DNA of 64,000 nucleotides from Clostridium magnum DSM 2767 (GCF_001623875.1 NZ_LWAE01000001.1:620001-684000), one strand, 5' to 3'. Positions 1 through 9,387 are shown, counted from the stretch's first letter. A program made the numbers and translations. Notes: generated from the sequence alone by a model not told the origin.

Positions 1-767
1 ACAGTAGACCTGTTTGGAGAGGAATGATTATAAAAAAGAATAATAAGAAGACCAGTGCTAGTTATAATTGCTTGGATTACGGACTATATTACACTAAAAA
101 TAAAATGAGTGTAATACAGTTTAATAATATTAATACTCATTTAGCTATAAACCATCTATGCGAATATTGGGGCCTAGAGCATGATGTGGTGGCCTTTGTA
201 TCTAAAGTTGACAAGATATACAAAGCAAAAACATTGATTGAAATGGTTGATGATATGCTTGATATGGCAAGTAAAGAACTTGGTGTTGAATTTATAAGGG
301 AAATGAGAAATAAGCATCTATATGTAAATGCCTTTGAAGATATACCAGTATTAACATCTAAATATAAATTAGGTTCAGACTTTTCTATAACTAGAAGTAT
401 GGAGAATATGAAAAATAGAATTATTATGATGACCAATAAAGATGATGATTATAAGATATTAGATACATTGGAATATACTAACGGAATTAAAACCTATGGA
501 GCATTTACGGATGTTATAGAATTAGACGAAAAAGATGAAAGTCAAGCTAGAAATATAGGACAGAACTTACTCAACAAAAATGGAGGGACTGAAAGAGAAG
601 CAACATTTAATGTTTTAGGATTAGAAGATGCAGAACTAATAAGGTGTAATAGAAAACTTCCGTTAACCATAAAAAAGTATGGACTAGATGGAGTTTTCAG
701 GATTAAATCTTGTTCTCATACATTAAATAATAATAATCACAAAATTAATATAACAATTACTTGGTAG
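1..767 (+). CDS. Baseplate hub protein, XkdQ/gpD type (5' end outside window)
   Basis: The reading frame is open to the first base of the window, so the gene starts upstream; the ATG at 24 is internal. The visible 255 residues resemble the C-terminal two thirds of XkdQ/YqbQ-type late-control (gpD-like) proteins, which form the hub between tail tube and baseplate. Just before the ATG the frame reads PVWRG, matching the conserved step before the second barrel of the family (family comparison from memory). The product is soluble and has no signal peptide. It overlaps the next gene by a few bases, as in PBSX-like tail operons. Confidence 0.72.
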
Positions 768-1090
768 GTGATAATATGGATTATAGCATAGGATTTGCGA
801 AAGCTTTTAATGAAAGAAATAATGTAGAAAAAATAGGTGCTATAACTGGCGATGTAGTAAGTGTTGATCCATTAGAAATAAGTACATTTGGAGGGAACGT
901 ATTATTAAATGAAACTCATATAACAGTTTGTAAGAGTGCAACGGAATACACTATGCCAGTAACTATAAATATTACTAGTGAAACCTACACAGGTATTGTT
1001 ACACATGAAGGTATAAAAAAAGGTGATAAAGTGCTACTTATTGCCTCTGAAAGTGGAAAAAGATTTTATTTAATAGATAAGGTGGTGTAG
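761..1090 (+). CDS. Phage baseplate protein, XkdR-like (DUF2577)
   Basis: A 109-residue protein lying between the hub gene and the DUF2634 gene, the place of XkdR in PBSX-type phages. The C-terminal half (roughly residues 65-109) reads like a small OB/beta-barrel domain, with the phrase [20 protein letters not shown] near the end, as in DUF2577 proteins. It probably caps or extends the hub. The start overlaps the upstream stop by 7 nt, indicating translational coupling. Assignment rests on size, order and general resemblance. Confidence 0.7.
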
Positions 1091-1096
1091 GTTACT

Positions 1097-1537
1097 ATGG
1101 ACACTATACCTTTAATACCAGATTTAGAAGAGCAAATTAATACAGAAAATCAAACTTCTACACTAAAAATAGGTAGGAGTTTTTTATTTGATTTTACTGA
1201 AAATAAATTTGTAATTAAAGATGGAAATATGATAGAAATAACTGGTCTACAAGCTTTGGAGCAATGGATAAGATTATGTCTTAACACTTTGGTAAAAAAA
1301 TATAAAGTGTATGAGGATACAGAGTTCGGATGCAAGATAGAAGATCTACTTGGTAGTAGATTAAATTCTTATACATATTCCGAAATGCAGAGAGAAATAA
1401 GAGAGGCTCTTATTAAAAATGAAAATATAAAGGATGTAAGAAATATAGTTATAACTCAAGAAAAAAGAACTTTTACAGTTGCTATGGATGTTGAATTAGT
1501 AAATAAAGAATTATTATATCAAAGTGTGGTGATATAG
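1097..1537 (+). CDS. Phage baseplate wedge protein, XkdS/gp25-like (DUF2634)
   Basis: A 146-residue protein with the layout of DUF2634/XkdS, relatives of T4 gp25 lysozyme-fold wedge proteins. Residues 45-75 contain GLQALEQWIRLCLNT followed by a YEDTEFG segment, and the C-terminus holds an ELVN strand, typical of the family. It should act in the baseplate wedge beside the J protein encoded next. The following gene begins immediately at its stop, so the two are co-translated. Confidence 0.75.
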   Translation: MDTIPLIPDLEEQINTENQTSTLKIGRSFLFDFTENKFVIKDGNMIEITGLQALEQWIRLCLNTLVKKYKVYEDTEFGCKIEDLLGSRLNSYTYSEMQREIREALIKNENIKDVRNIVITQEKRTFTVAMDVELVNKELLYQSVVI

Positions 1538-2647
1538 ATGTTCGAAGATAAAACTGTAGAAAATATAAATAAAGAAATGCTGGATAGCATAGATGATAGT
1601 TATGAAAAGTCAGTTGGAAATCCAACAGCAGATATTGTAAAGTCTTTTGCCATAGAAGAGGCATCCATATATGCAGCATTAAAATTAATATTTGACAAGA
1701 TAAATGTAGATAACCTAACCGGCGATGAACTTGAAAGATATACTAAGCAGCGTAAAGGAATAACTAGAAAGCCTGGAAATGCATCTATAGGTGTATTAAC
1801 TGTAAATGGCACTGGTACTATAAATATAAATGATTTATTTGAAACAGCTTCAGGAGTACAGTTTATATCTCTAGAAACTAAAAATATAACTGGTACTGGT
1901 TCAATTAATATACGAGCGGTTACTATAGGATTTAGTAGTAATGTTCCGGCAAATACTATAACACAGATGCCAGTTACATTAGCAGGAATAACAAGTGTAA
2001 CAAATACAGCTGCAACATATGATGGATATGATGCTGAAACTGATGATTCTCTAAGACAAAGGTACTATGAAGCATTGAGAAAACCTCCTACTAGTGCTAA
2101 CAAGTATCATTATTTGGCTTGGGCTAAGGAAGTTACAGGTGTTGGAGGTGCAATTATCTTTCCTACATGGAATGGAGATAACACTGTCAAAGCAGTTATA
2201 GTGGATGACAATAAGCTTCCTGCAAATTCTGATTTAGTTAGTAGAACACAAGCACATATTGATCCATTAAATGAAAGTAATATACCTAAAGGGGATGGAA
2301 GCGGAGAAGCTCCAATTGGAGCATATTGTACAGTAGAAAGTGCTACAGCTAAGAACATTGTCATAAAAGTTAAAGTAACAAAAGCGAATGCTAATTATAC
2401 AGATGATGAGATTATAGCTAATATAACAAATAATGTTCTTCTATATTTCAAGGGAATCGCCTTAGATGAAGATAACAACTATGTTTCTTATGCAAAAATA
2501 GGTAATTTGATAATAACTTCTGATGGCATAGCTGACTATGATAACAGTACTTTTACTATAAACGATAGTAACACAAATATTCATCTATCGTTAAGCGCAA
2601 CTTTATGCGAAGTTCCAGTATTGACACAGGTGGTGTTATTACCATGA
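1538..2647 (+). CDS. Baseplate J-like protein (XkdT)
   Basis: A 369-residue baseplate J (gpJ/XkdT) protein of normal length. Visible hallmarks are an N-terminal helical stretch (residues 1-60), the GYDAETDDSLRQRYYEAL motif around residues 165-185, which is diagnostic for baseplate J, and the following AWAKEVTGVGGA segment. The protein forms the wedge arm that links the baseplate core to the tail fibres. Its stop overlaps the start of the next gene as ATGA, indicating coupled translation. Confidence 0.88.
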   Translation: MFEDKTVENINKEMLDSIDDSYEKSVGNPTADIVKSFAIEEASIYAALKLIFDKINVDNLTGDELERYTKQRKGITRKPGNASIGVLTVNGTGTININDLFETASGVQFISLETKNITGTGSINIRAVTIGFSSNVPANTITQMPVTLAGITSVTNTAATYDGYDAETDDSLRQRYYEALRKPPTSANKYHYLAWAKEVTGVGGAIIFPTWNGDNTVKAVIVDDNKLPANSDLVSRTQAHIDPLNESNIPKGDGSGEAPIGAYCTVESATAKNIVIKVKVTKANANYTDDEIIANITNNVLLYFKGIALDEDNNYVSYAKIGNLIITSDGIADYDNSTFTINDSNTNIHLSLSATLCEVPVLTQVVLLP

Positions 2648-3192
2648 CAAAAGATACCTTAATTAAGAATCTACACAAATTATATAGAGAAGATCCTTGG
2701 ATAAATGAATTGTTCAATAGTGCAGGCATAACATTAGATAAAATTAATGCAGCAATTGAAGATTTAGAAAATCAATATTGGTTTGATACTATGACATGGG
2801 CTATTCCAGTAGTAGAAAATATGCTTCAGTTTAAAACAGATAGTAATGCAGCAATTGAAGATAGAAGAAGTCAACTTGAAGCTAGGTGGAAAAGTAATGG
2901 TAAAGCAGATATATATTTATTACAAGCAGTAGCAAATTCATGGAGAAATGGAGATGTAACTGTTTCTTTTGTTAATGGAAAAATAAAAGTCACATTTGTA
3001 GGAGAATTTGGAGTACCAAAAGATTTAGAGGGCTTGGAAAAAGCATTAGAAGATGTAAAACCAGCACATTTAGCTTTGGTATATTCATACAGATATCTAT
3101 TAATTAAAGAGATAGATAATACAATGACTTTATCGGAGTTGGAGCAAAGAAAACTAAATGAATTTGCAGGAGGTGAGTTGATTGGCCAGTAA
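2644..3192 (+). CDS. Phage tail protein, XkdU-like (DUF2313)
   Basis: A 182-residue protein starting at the ATG that overlaps the baseplate J stop (ATGA); a longer reading from 2605 lies inside the J gene and is unlikely. Size, order and the early phrase LYREDPWINELFNSAG fit DUF2313/XkdU, a P2 gpI-like protein that attaches tail fibres to the baseplate. The C-terminus overlaps the next small gene by 11 nt. No membrane segment or signal peptide is seen. Confidence 0.75.
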   Translation: MTKDTLIKNLHKLYREDPWINELFNSAGITLDKINAAIEDLENQYWFDTMTWAIPVVENMLQFKTDSNAAIEDRRSQLEARWKSNGKADIYLLQAVANSWRNGDVTVSFVNGKIKVTFVGEFGVPKDLEGLEKALEDVKPAHLALVYSYRYLLIKEIDNTMTLSELEQRKLNEFAGGELIGQ

Positions 3193-3370
3193 TACTCCCA
3201 ACTTAAATTTATACAAAGCAGATCCTTCTGTAGATGGTAATTCAACGTTTAATATAAAACAAATGCTAAATGATAACTGGGATAAAATAGATTCTGATAA
3301 AGCCAATACTGATGCTAAAATAGATGACTTAAAAAAGCCTTATACATGGGGTAAGCTCATTGGTAAGTAG
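3182..3370 (+). CDS. Short tail-fibre N-terminal-like protein
   Basis: A 62-residue ORF with a TTG start preceded by AGGAGGTGAG inside the end of the previous gene. Its first 45 residues (TPNLNLYKADPSVDGNSTFN and on to NDNWDKIDSD) look like the N-terminal adapter of clostridial tail fibres, and the same type of adapter opens the large fibre at 5034. The ORF stops after a TWGKLIG phrase that recurs in the next small ORF. It could be a real short adapter or the remains of a broken fibre gene. Confidence 0.55.
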   Translation: MASNTPNLNLYKADPSVDGNSTFNIKQMLNDNWDKIDSDKANTDAKIDDLKKPYTWGKLIGK

Positions 3371-3383
3371 TAGGTGAACATAA

Positions 3384-3557
3384 ATGTTAATAATTAGTAA
3401 TGTAGAGTACAGCAAAAATCCAGTTAAAGTTAATGAAGCTTTTTTGATTTCTGTAACTATAGTAGAACAAATAGCCTTATGGAGTGATGCTAAAGGCACA
3501 ACATGGGGAACTATTAAAAATACAACTTGGCAACAAGTAAAATTAAAATATTTTTAG
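3384..3557 (+). CDS. Small phage protein with TWG repeats
   Basis: A 57-residue ORF (ATG at 3384, stop TAG at 3555) between the fibre adapter and the Ig-like protein. It contains GTTWGTIKNTTWQQVK, echoing the TWGKLIG end of the preceding ORF, so the two may be pieces of one fibre module. A weak GGTGA lies upstream. I do not recognise a family. The tight packing with neighbours argues that it is translated. Confidence 0.45.
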   Translation: MLIISNVEYSKNPVKVNEAFLISVTIVEQIALWSDAKGTTWGTIKNTTWQQVKLKYF

Positions 3558-3567
3558 GAGGTACTTT

Positions 3568-4485
3568 ATGGCAGTTCAAACAGTTCAAGTTTTAATAAAT
3601 GGACAAACATATAATTTAACTTATAATAGCACAAGTGGTAAGTGGGAAGGAACAATAACAGCTCCTAGCACTACCTCGTATAATGTAAACGCAGGACATT
3701 ATTATCCGGTAACAGTAACAGCAACAGATCAAGCTGGTAATATCACAACAAAAAATGACACTGATGCTACATTAGGCAGCAGTTTAAAACTAGATGTAAA
3801 TGAGACAGTTAAACCTACAATAACTATAACAGCTCCTTCAAGTGGGGCAAGAGTTGTAAGCTCAACCCCTACTATTACATTCCAACTAAGGGATGCTGAT
3901 TCTGGAATAAAAATTAGTTCTCTAGCACTTAAAATTGATGGTGGTTCAGCAATTGGGAATACATCTGCTGGAATGACTTGTACTAGCGTTGCTGGAGGAT
4001 ATGACTGTTCTTATGTTGTTCAAAGTGCTTTAGTTGACGGTTCCCATAGTATAACAATAGATATTCAAGACAATGATGGAAACCAGGCAACTACTGTAAG
4101 TACAAGCTTCACAGTTGATACTGTTCCGCCAGCATTAAATGTAAGTAACCCTACAAATGGACTTATAACTAATAATCCTAGCTTAACTGTATCTGGAACA
4201 ACCAATGATACAACATCTTCTCCAGTTACCGTAACAATCAAACTTAATGGCACAGATCAAGGAGTTGTTAATTTATCAAGTGGAAGCTTTAGCAAAGCAA
4301 TTACATTAGCTCAAGGTACAAATACAATCATAGTACGATCAACAGATGGTTCTGGATTATATAGCGAAGTAACAAGAACAGTAACACTTGACACAACACC
4401 ACCAACTATATCGACAGTTACAGTAACGCCAAACCCTGTTAACACTGGATCAACTATTACTATATCAGTTACAGTGACGGATTAA
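3568..4485 (+). CDS. Ig-like repeat tail decoration or adhesin protein
   Basis: A 305-residue protein built from about three bacterial Ig-like/cadherin-like beta-sandwich repeats. Repeat boundaries are marked by DATLGSSLKLDVNETVKPTI, VDTVPPALNVSNP and LDTTPPTISTVTVTP. It is Thr/Ser/Val rich and has no signal peptide or anchor. Such repeats in phage tails usually bind cell-surface sugars weakly and act as fibre or tail decoration. The strong GGAGGT lies 7 nt before the ATG. The last repeat is short, suggesting that the array has shrunk or continues functionally in the next ORF. Confidence 0.6.
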   Translation: MAVQTVQVLINGQTYNLTYNSTSGKWEGTITAPSTTSYNVNAGHYYPVTVTATDQAGNITTKNDTDATLGSSLKLDVNETVKPTITITAPSSGARVVSSTPTITFQLRDADSGIKISSLALKIDGGSAIGNTSAGMTCTSVAGGYDCSYVVQSALVDGSHSITIDIQDNDGNQATTVSTSFTVDTVPPALNVSNPTNGLITNNPSLTVSGTTNDTTSSPVTVTIKLNGTDQGVVNLSSGSFSKAITLAQGTNTIIVRSTDGSGLYSEVTRTVTLDTTPPTISTVTVTPNPVNTGSTITISVTVTD

Positions 4486-4486
4486 T

Positions 4487-4774
4487 ATGAAGCTTGTAGG
4501 ATATATAAACGGGATAGAAGTCAGATTTGACTTTTATCCTCCAAATCAATTCAAAGCTGAAATTCCTAAGAGAATGAGCGGCATTTATTTACTTGAACTT
4601 CATGCTATAGATGATGCTGGTAATCAATCAAATATGTGTGATATGGCTGTATTAATAGATTTTGATAAGCTTACATTTAAAGTTTTAGATAGTGAATTTA
4701 TACATGAAACAAATAATGAAGAGTTTGGATATAAAGAGCTCCAACCAGAATTTTTATACAAGGAGCTGGTGTAA
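4487..4774 (+). CDS. Small tail-associated protein, Ig-like end
   Basis: A 95-residue ORF starting 2 nt after the Ig-repeat protein. It has a beta-rich half with HAIDDAGNQSNMCD, which resembles the end of an Ig-like domain such as those upstream, then an acidic tail with short imperfect repeats (LDSEF, EFGYKELQPEFLYKEL). It may complete the preceding module or be a chaperone. No family is recognised. The start of the next gene overlaps its stop (TAATG). Confidence 0.45.
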   Translation: MKLVGYINGIEVRFDFYPPNQFKAEIPKRMSGIYLLELHAIDDAGNQSNMCDMAVLIDFDKLTFKVLDSEFIHETNNEEFGYKELQPEFLYKELV

Positions 4775-5034
4775 TGTATTTTAAAAAAGGAGAAGTTAGA
4801 AAAATAGGAATAGAAGTAGTAAGTCAGCTGAATCAAGATTTTATAATTGAAGCAGCTGACTTTTCAATCATAAAAATTAATGGAGAAATAGTTGAAAATG
4901 GAATACCAACAATTGAAGAACATAAAATCTTAACTCTATTTGCTGCTAATGAAGTGGGCAAATTTTATTGTGAATTTACCTATAGGATTGGCCCTGAAAT
5001 ATTAAAAGCAAAAATTTATGTGGAGGTTATGTAA
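4774..5034 (+). CDS. Small phage tail-region protein, unknown
   Basis: An 86-residue, beta-strand-rich protein coupled at both ends by TAATG overlaps to its neighbours. It resembles small beta-sandwich proteins found just before fibre genes in clostridial phages. No signal peptide, cysteine motif or catalytic pattern is seen. Its place suggests a fibre assembly or baseplate accessory role, which is inferred only from context. Confidence 0.45.
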   Translation: MYFKKGEVRKIGIEVVSQLNQDFIIEAADFSIIKINGEIVENGIPTIEEHKILTLFAANEVGKFYCEFTYRIGPEILKAKIYVEVM

Positions 5035-7289
5035 TGAAGTATACAACTAACTTACAACTAAAGAAACCGGACTACACTGATCCAGCTGATGTACAAGATT
5101 TTAATGATAATATGGATACTATCGATGAAAAGATTTCGTCGCATGAAGCTGATATTATAACCCCTTTATATCAAAATACTGTTACAACAACAAATCAGAT
5201 AAATTCTATAATAACAGAATTTTGTAAACAGATGAAAATTACAAAGATTGAAGGATTAACTGTAGTTAATTTACTAGGTACAGATGGGGATTGTGAAGAT
5301 GTAGGCAGGTGGTCGCAAAGTAACGGAACACCAAGTCTTGATTCCAGTAATAAAGTTATAGGATCTAACAGTATAAAGATAACCTCACAGACAATAGGGT
5401 CTTGCGGTGTCTACCTAAATATAGTGAGCAAGAGTCTGGATGCTTCCAAGTATTATTGCGTATCAGCTTATTTAAAAAATGGGAATGCAACCAATGTTTA
5501 CTTAATGAAGTATAATGGTTCCAACTATACTTCATTAGCAGGCACCACTATAACAGATGCTACCAAGTTTAACAAAGTGATGTACAAATTTGCAGGAAGC
5601 GAAAATATTCAATTCTTAATGGTTATGTTAACAAGTACAGCCAGCGGTCAATACGCTTACGTAGACGGAATAATGTTAGAAGAAATAACAGCTACACAAT
5701 ACGCAGACGCTAACTTCGTGCCAAGTCCTTACGTGAATGGTGATTATTCTGTAGGAGAAAGCTTCACTGTAATCAAGACACGCGGAAAAAATAAACTTAA
5801 CTTAGTGCAGGGGAGCTACGGAACTAGCGGTAATTTTGTAGCTTACGTAAAAAGCTTAACACACCGTGATGGTGTTATAACAGCGAAACCTGGCACTACC
5901 TACGCCGTAAGCTTAAGTAGCCCGTTGAAATACGCTGTACACGAATTTGATTGTAACCGCAACTTATTAACCACAGCTGTGTCGTGGAGTGCGTCAGCAG
6001 TTAGCAGTTTCACATATACCACAGGGTCTAACACAAGATATATAGCAATACAGTTTACGATAGACGATACAACTAGAATGTATGCAGAAGACTATCAGAT
6101 ACAACTGGAGGAAGGAAGTGTGGCTACAGCCTATGAGCCTTGTAAAGAAGCTTATATGAAAATTCCATACCCTTTAAGAAGTGTACCTAGCGGAACAACA
6201 GATGAAATAACAGAGGGTAAGTGGATAAAGCGAATAGAAAAAGCTGCACTAGATGGTGCTTTAAGTTGGTCTTTATTTGCACATGGCACTGGCTTTAAAA
6301 GAGTAGTAGTTTCATTAAGTAATATATACGGTACTTCAACATCTGTGTTATATAAGCATAACAGCAAAGTCTTACCTGTAAATGGCAGCGGTACTACCGC
6401 CGACAGTTATATGTTGTTCTCTAATTTAGACGCGTCCTTCCCTAATCAATTGTTTATTACCATTCCGTCAGCTGATTCAGGCTGGGCAGACGCATACACG
6501 CCATCCGTTGACGAATTGAGGGCGTATTTTAACGGTTATAAAATGTATCAGTTAGAAAGTGGCGGTTCAATGACACCGTATAACGGCACTGGTACTAAAG
6601 CGTGGGCTAAGATAAATCAAGCGTCACCAAGTGTTAGTGGTGTAGACTACAGTTTAACTACGTGCCCGACTGCGCTATGTGGTAATGGTTATATACCTTA
6701 CCGCCTATACTATCAATTAGCTACACCAGTAATACTAGAGATAAACCAACCTAATTTAGTAACTTTCCCTACCGGGGATTTAGTTATAGAAAGCAGTTCG
6801 AAAAGTTGGGTACGCCCTGCGTCTATAACTTATCAAATTGCAGGCAGTTTAAAAGCTAACATAGACGAAGTTATGAAGGGGTTAAGCGCTAGTAGAAGGT
6901 TAAATCACACATATGTAGTGGCTTCTCGTAATTTTACAAGTAGTATAGTTATACCTAATGCTACTGATATAAACATAGATAGCGCTAATGTTACAGTTAA
7001 CACTTATGGGGTATATGTAGCTGTAATTAGAGCAACATGGGGACCAAATGCTATCAGTGCGAACAGAAAAGCATGGATACTAATAAACGGCGCTGGTTAC
7101 GATTGTTCCATTGTTTCAGCGCCCGACAGTTACACAGAGCACTTTATTGTAAGTGTAATAGGGTTGGCAGCAGGGGACAAAGTGGGCGTGAGAGTATGGC
7201 AAAATTCGGGGTCTTCCCAGCCTTTAGCCTTTGCTAATGTAACCTTATGCAGAGTGGGCGATTATGTAGAAATGAAAGAAGGTGACTAA
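5034..7289 (+). CDS. Large tail fibre / receptor-binding protein
   Basis: A 751-residue fibre. Residues 1-40 are the adapter (LKKPDYTDPADVQDFNDNMD) found in clostridial and Bacillus tail fibres. Residues about 80-210 look like a carbohydrate-binding jelly roll (GRWSQSNGTPSLDSSNKVIG, YYCVSAYLKNG). A second such module follows and ends at about residue 360 with the YQIQLEEGSVATAYEP signature common in phage appendage proteins. The last 120 residues resemble a C1q/TNF-like beta head. From about 5640 the DNA becomes richer in GC and uses codons such as TACGCC and GTGGGC that are rare in neighbours, so the receptor-binding part was probably exchanged. Confidence 0.75.
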   Translation: MKYTTNLQLKKPDYTDPADVQDFNDNMDTIDEKISSHEADIITPLYQNTVTTTNQINSIITEFCKQMKITKIEGLTVVNLLGTDGDCEDVGRWSQSNGTPSLDSSNKVIGSNSIKITSQTIGSCGVYLNIVSKSLDASKYYCVSAYLKNGNATNVYLMKYNGSNYTSLAGTTITDATKFNKVMYKFAGSENIQFLMVMLTSTASGQYAYVDGIMLEEITATQYADANFVPSPYVNGDYSVGESFTVIKTRGKNKLNLVQGSYGTSGNFVAYVKSLTHRDGVITAKPGTTYAVSLSSPLKYAVHEFDCNRNLLTTAVSWSASAVSSFTYTTGSNTRYIAIQFTIDDTTRMYAEDYQIQLEEGSVATAYEPCKEAYMKIPYPLRSVPSGTTDEITEGKWIKRIEKAALDGALSWSLFAHGTGFKRVVVSLSNIYGTSTSVLYKHNSKVLPVNGSGTTADSYMLFSNLDASFPNQLFITIPSADSGWADAYTPSVDELRAYFNGYKMYQLESGGSMTPYNGTGTKAWAKINQASPSVSGVDYSLTTCPTALCGNGYIPYRLYYQLATPVILEINQPNLVTFPTGDLVIESSSKSWVRPASITYQIAGSLKANIDEVMKGLSASRRLNHTYVVASRNFTSSIVIPNATDINIDSANVTVNTYGVYVAVIRATWGPNAISANRKAWILINGAGYDCSIVSAPDSYTEHFIVSVIGLAAGDKVGVRVWQNSGSSQPLAFANVTLCRVGDYVEMKEGD

Positions 7290-7291
7290 GT

Positions 7292-7669
7292 ATGATAGAG
7301 AAACAATACGAGAAAGTTAACGTATGTAAACTACAAGACGAACTAATAGCAGCGGGCTTGCTAGCAGGGAGTTTTACAACTTTTGAAGTAGGGGAAGACG
7401 TAGCGCAAATACAGTTTCCCGACGACGTTGATTTAGAATTAGTTGAGAGTGTAGTGGAAAAACATGATAAAACCCCACTACCTCCACCAAAAACAGATTT
7501 AGAGTTAGCACAAGAAACTATTAACTATTTAGGAACACAACTGTTTGAAACGCAAACGCAATTATTTGAAACGCAAGTTCAATCAATGCAAATTGAGCAA
7601 GATAAAAATAGTTTGGGAAGCCAATTATTTGATTTACAAACTCAATTAATGATGAAAGGGGTAATTTAA
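7292..7669 (+). CDS. Small phage protein with glutamine-rich coiled coil
   Basis: A 125-residue protein. The N-terminal 65 residues are acidic and beta-prone; residues 70-122 form a predicted coiled coil with repeated LFETQTQ/LFETQVQ/LFDLQTQ units. The first half keeps the higher-GC codon use of the fibre end, while the coiled coil returns to AT-rich local usage. Position between fibre and XkdX genes matches small fibre-associated or chaperone-like proteins of Clostridium and Lactococcus phages. Function is not known. Confidence 0.5.
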   Translation: MIEKQYEKVNVCKLQDELIAAGLLAGSFTTFEVGEDVAQIQFPDDVDLELVESVVEKHDKTPLPPPKTDLELAQETINYLGTQLFETQTQLFETQVQSMQIEQDKNSLGSQLFDLQTQLMMKGVI

Positions 7670-7672
7670 AGT

Positions 7673-7882
7673 ATGAGTAATTTTGATTGGTGTAAAAAAG
7701 CATATGATAACCATTGGGCAACGGAGACACAATTACAAACGTGGGTTAGTTTGAATAGATTAACCCCACAAGAGTATTTTACAATAACTGGCGATACTTT
7801 GTTTTTAAAAACATTAGTGGTTGATGGAAAAATAACAACAGAAGAATATAAAACAATTACTGGTATTGATTATGTCGTATAG
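7673..7882 (+). CDS. XkdX family phage protein
   Basis: A 69-residue protein whose first part (WCKKAYDNHWATETQLQTWV) fits the XkdX family, short proteins encoded just after fibre genes and before the lysis cassette in PBSX-like prophages. The repeated TITGD/TITGID phrase in the C-terminal half is an internal duplication. The role is unknown even in the family. A hairpin terminator follows. Confidence 0.65.
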   Translation: MSNFDWCKKAYDNHWATETQLQTWVSLNRLTPQEYFTITGDTLFLKTLVVDGKITTEEYKTITGIDYVV

Positions 7883-7928
7883 GAAAACTTAGATGAATAA
7901 ATCGTAAATATTAAATATAAGTATTTTT

Positions 7929-7957
7929 AGAGTTTGGATATGGCCAGACTCTTTTAT
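7929..7957 (+). terminator. Rho-independent terminator after the tail operon
   Basis: AGAGTTTGG and CCAGACTCT pair over 9 bp (one U·G) around a 6-nt loop and are followed by TTTTATTTTT. This separates the structural genes from the lysis cassette. Confidence 0.75.
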
Positions 7958-7981
7958 TTTTGTGAAAACAGGAGGTATGTA

Positions 7982-8437
7982 ATGGAACATTTTTTAGACT
8001 ATCTTAATGAATACTTCACAGGTAAAACAGGAGCCATCGGTGCAGCAGGAGCTGGAATGGGAACATTATTTACCTGGCTATTTGGATCTTGGGAAATTGG
8101 TTTAAAAGTTTTACTAACGTGTATGGTCTTAGACTATATTATGGGACTTATGTGTGGTACAAAAGATAAACAGTTGAGTTCTAATAAGGGTTATCTAGGC
8201 TTGAAAAAGAAATTTACTATGCTCATAATCCTAATATTAGCTGTACTTATAGACAGATTGCTTGGTCAAGGGTGGATGTTTAGAACATTAGTTATTTATT
8301 TTTATGCGTCTATGGAAGGTATAAGCATTTTAGAAAATGCAGCTAAATTAGGGGTTCCAATACCAGAAAAATTAAAGGAAATATTAGTCCAACTAAAAGA
8401 AGGTAATAAAAAAGAACTCAAGAAAGAGGAGGAGTAA
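7982..8437 (+). CDS. Phage holin, TcdE/toxin-secretion family
   Basis: The start is set at 7982, where GGAGGT precedes the ATG; an earlier ATG at 7934 lies inside the terminator. The 151-residue protein has a hydrophobic N-terminal segment (residues 18-40), a central pair of membrane segments with VLDYIMGLMCGTKDKQLSSN between them, the signature of holin family 4 (TcdE/UtxA-like), and a lysine- and glutamate-rich cytoplasmic tail. It should open the membrane for the amidase encoded 2 nt downstream. Confidence 0.85.
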   Translation: MEHFLDYLNEYFTGKTGAIGAAGAGMGTLFTWLFGSWEIGLKVLLTCMVLDYIMGLMCGTKDKQLSSNKGYLGLKKKFTMLIILILAVLIDRLLGQGWMFRTLVIYFYASMEGISILENAAKLGVPIPEKLKEILVQLKEGNKKELKKEEE

Positions 8438-8439
8438 AA

Positions 8440-9324
8440 ATGTTAAGTTTAAACACTATTATTGCAATGGATATGGGACATACACTTTCAGGACCAGATT
8501 ACGGTACTAGTGCAATTAAGGAGGAAAGCTTACTAACTAGAGAAGTTGGTGAGAGGGTAATAGCTAAACTAAGGGCCTTAGGATATAAAGTTGTAAACTG
8601 TAGTTGTGATAAAGCTACTAATATAGATGCTTCTCTATACTATAGATATGATACAGCTAATAATAGTGGTGCAGGAATATTTATATCTATACACTTTAAC
8701 GCTACTATAGGAGGATTTGGGACCGAGATTTATACTTATGGATCAAAAGAAATACCAGAGGCAGTTGCAGTTTTAAATGCTATTTGTGCTTTAGGTTATA
8801 AAAATAGGGGGATTAAAGATGGTAAGGGATTAGCGGTTATCAAACATACCAATATGCCAGCTATGTTGGTTGAGTGTTGCTTTGTAGATTCTCAGCATGA
8901 TATGAATATATATAATGCTGAAGCTATAGCCGATGCAATAGTGAAAGGTTTAACTGGACAGACTGTGTCAAATACAGTAACGTCAACTACTTCCACAGTA
9001 AAGATCAGTGATGCTATAAAAGCATTGCAGTATGATTTGAATATAGACTATAATGCAAAATTAACACTAACAGGAATTGCAGATGCTGCTACTATTGCTG
9101 CATTAAAAGGAATACAAAGCATTATTGTTAAGAGACATAAAAGCAGCGTAGTTAAGTGGATTCAACAGAAGCTTATAGGGTATGGTTATTTAGATAAAGG
9201 GACAGATACAGGAATCTATGATGAGCCAACTTTCCAGGCGGTAACGAATATGCAAAAGAACTGGGGAAGGCCTACAGATGGCATTTTACGTATAGAAACC
9301 TGGAATATATTCTTAAACAATTAA
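8440..9324 (+). CDS. Endolysin: N-acetylmuramoyl-L-alanine amidase with C-terminal wall-binding domains
   Basis: A 294-residue endolysin. Residues 7-175 form an amidase_3 domain: the first zinc His in MDMGHTLSG, the second His in ISIHFNAT and the catalytic Glu in MLVECCFVD are visible. Residues about 190-294 hold one or two peptidoglycan-binding-like repeats (IQQKLIGYGYLDKG and a following FQAVTNMQKNWG). There is no signal peptide, as expected for release through the holin. GAGGAGG precedes the start. It cleaves the bond between muramic acid and L-alanine at lysis. Confidence 0.88.
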   Translation: MLSLNTIIAMDMGHTLSGPDYGTSAIKEESLLTREVGERVIAKLRALGYKVVNCSCDKATNIDASLYYRYDTANNSGAGIFISIHFNATIGGFGTEIYTYGSKEIPEAVAVLNAICALGYKNRGIKDGKGLAVIKHTNMPAMLVECCFVDSQHDMNIYNAEAIADAIVKGLTGQTVSNTVTSTTSTVKISDAIKALQYDLNIDYNAKLTLTGIADAATIAALKGIQSIIVKRHKSSVVKWIQQKLIGYGYLDKGTDTGIYDEPTFQAVTNMQKNWGRPTDGILRIETWNIFLNN

Positions 9325-9328
9325 TGCA

Positions 9329-9354
9329 AGAGAGCTGTAAAAGGCTCTCTTTTA
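9329..9354 (+). terminator. Terminator after the endolysin gene
   Basis: AGAGAGC and GCTCTCT pair around an 8-nt loop, followed by TTTTAAATT. Confidence 0.65.
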
Positions 9355-9387
9355 AATTAAAAAATAAAATTCTGGAGGAATGAAATT

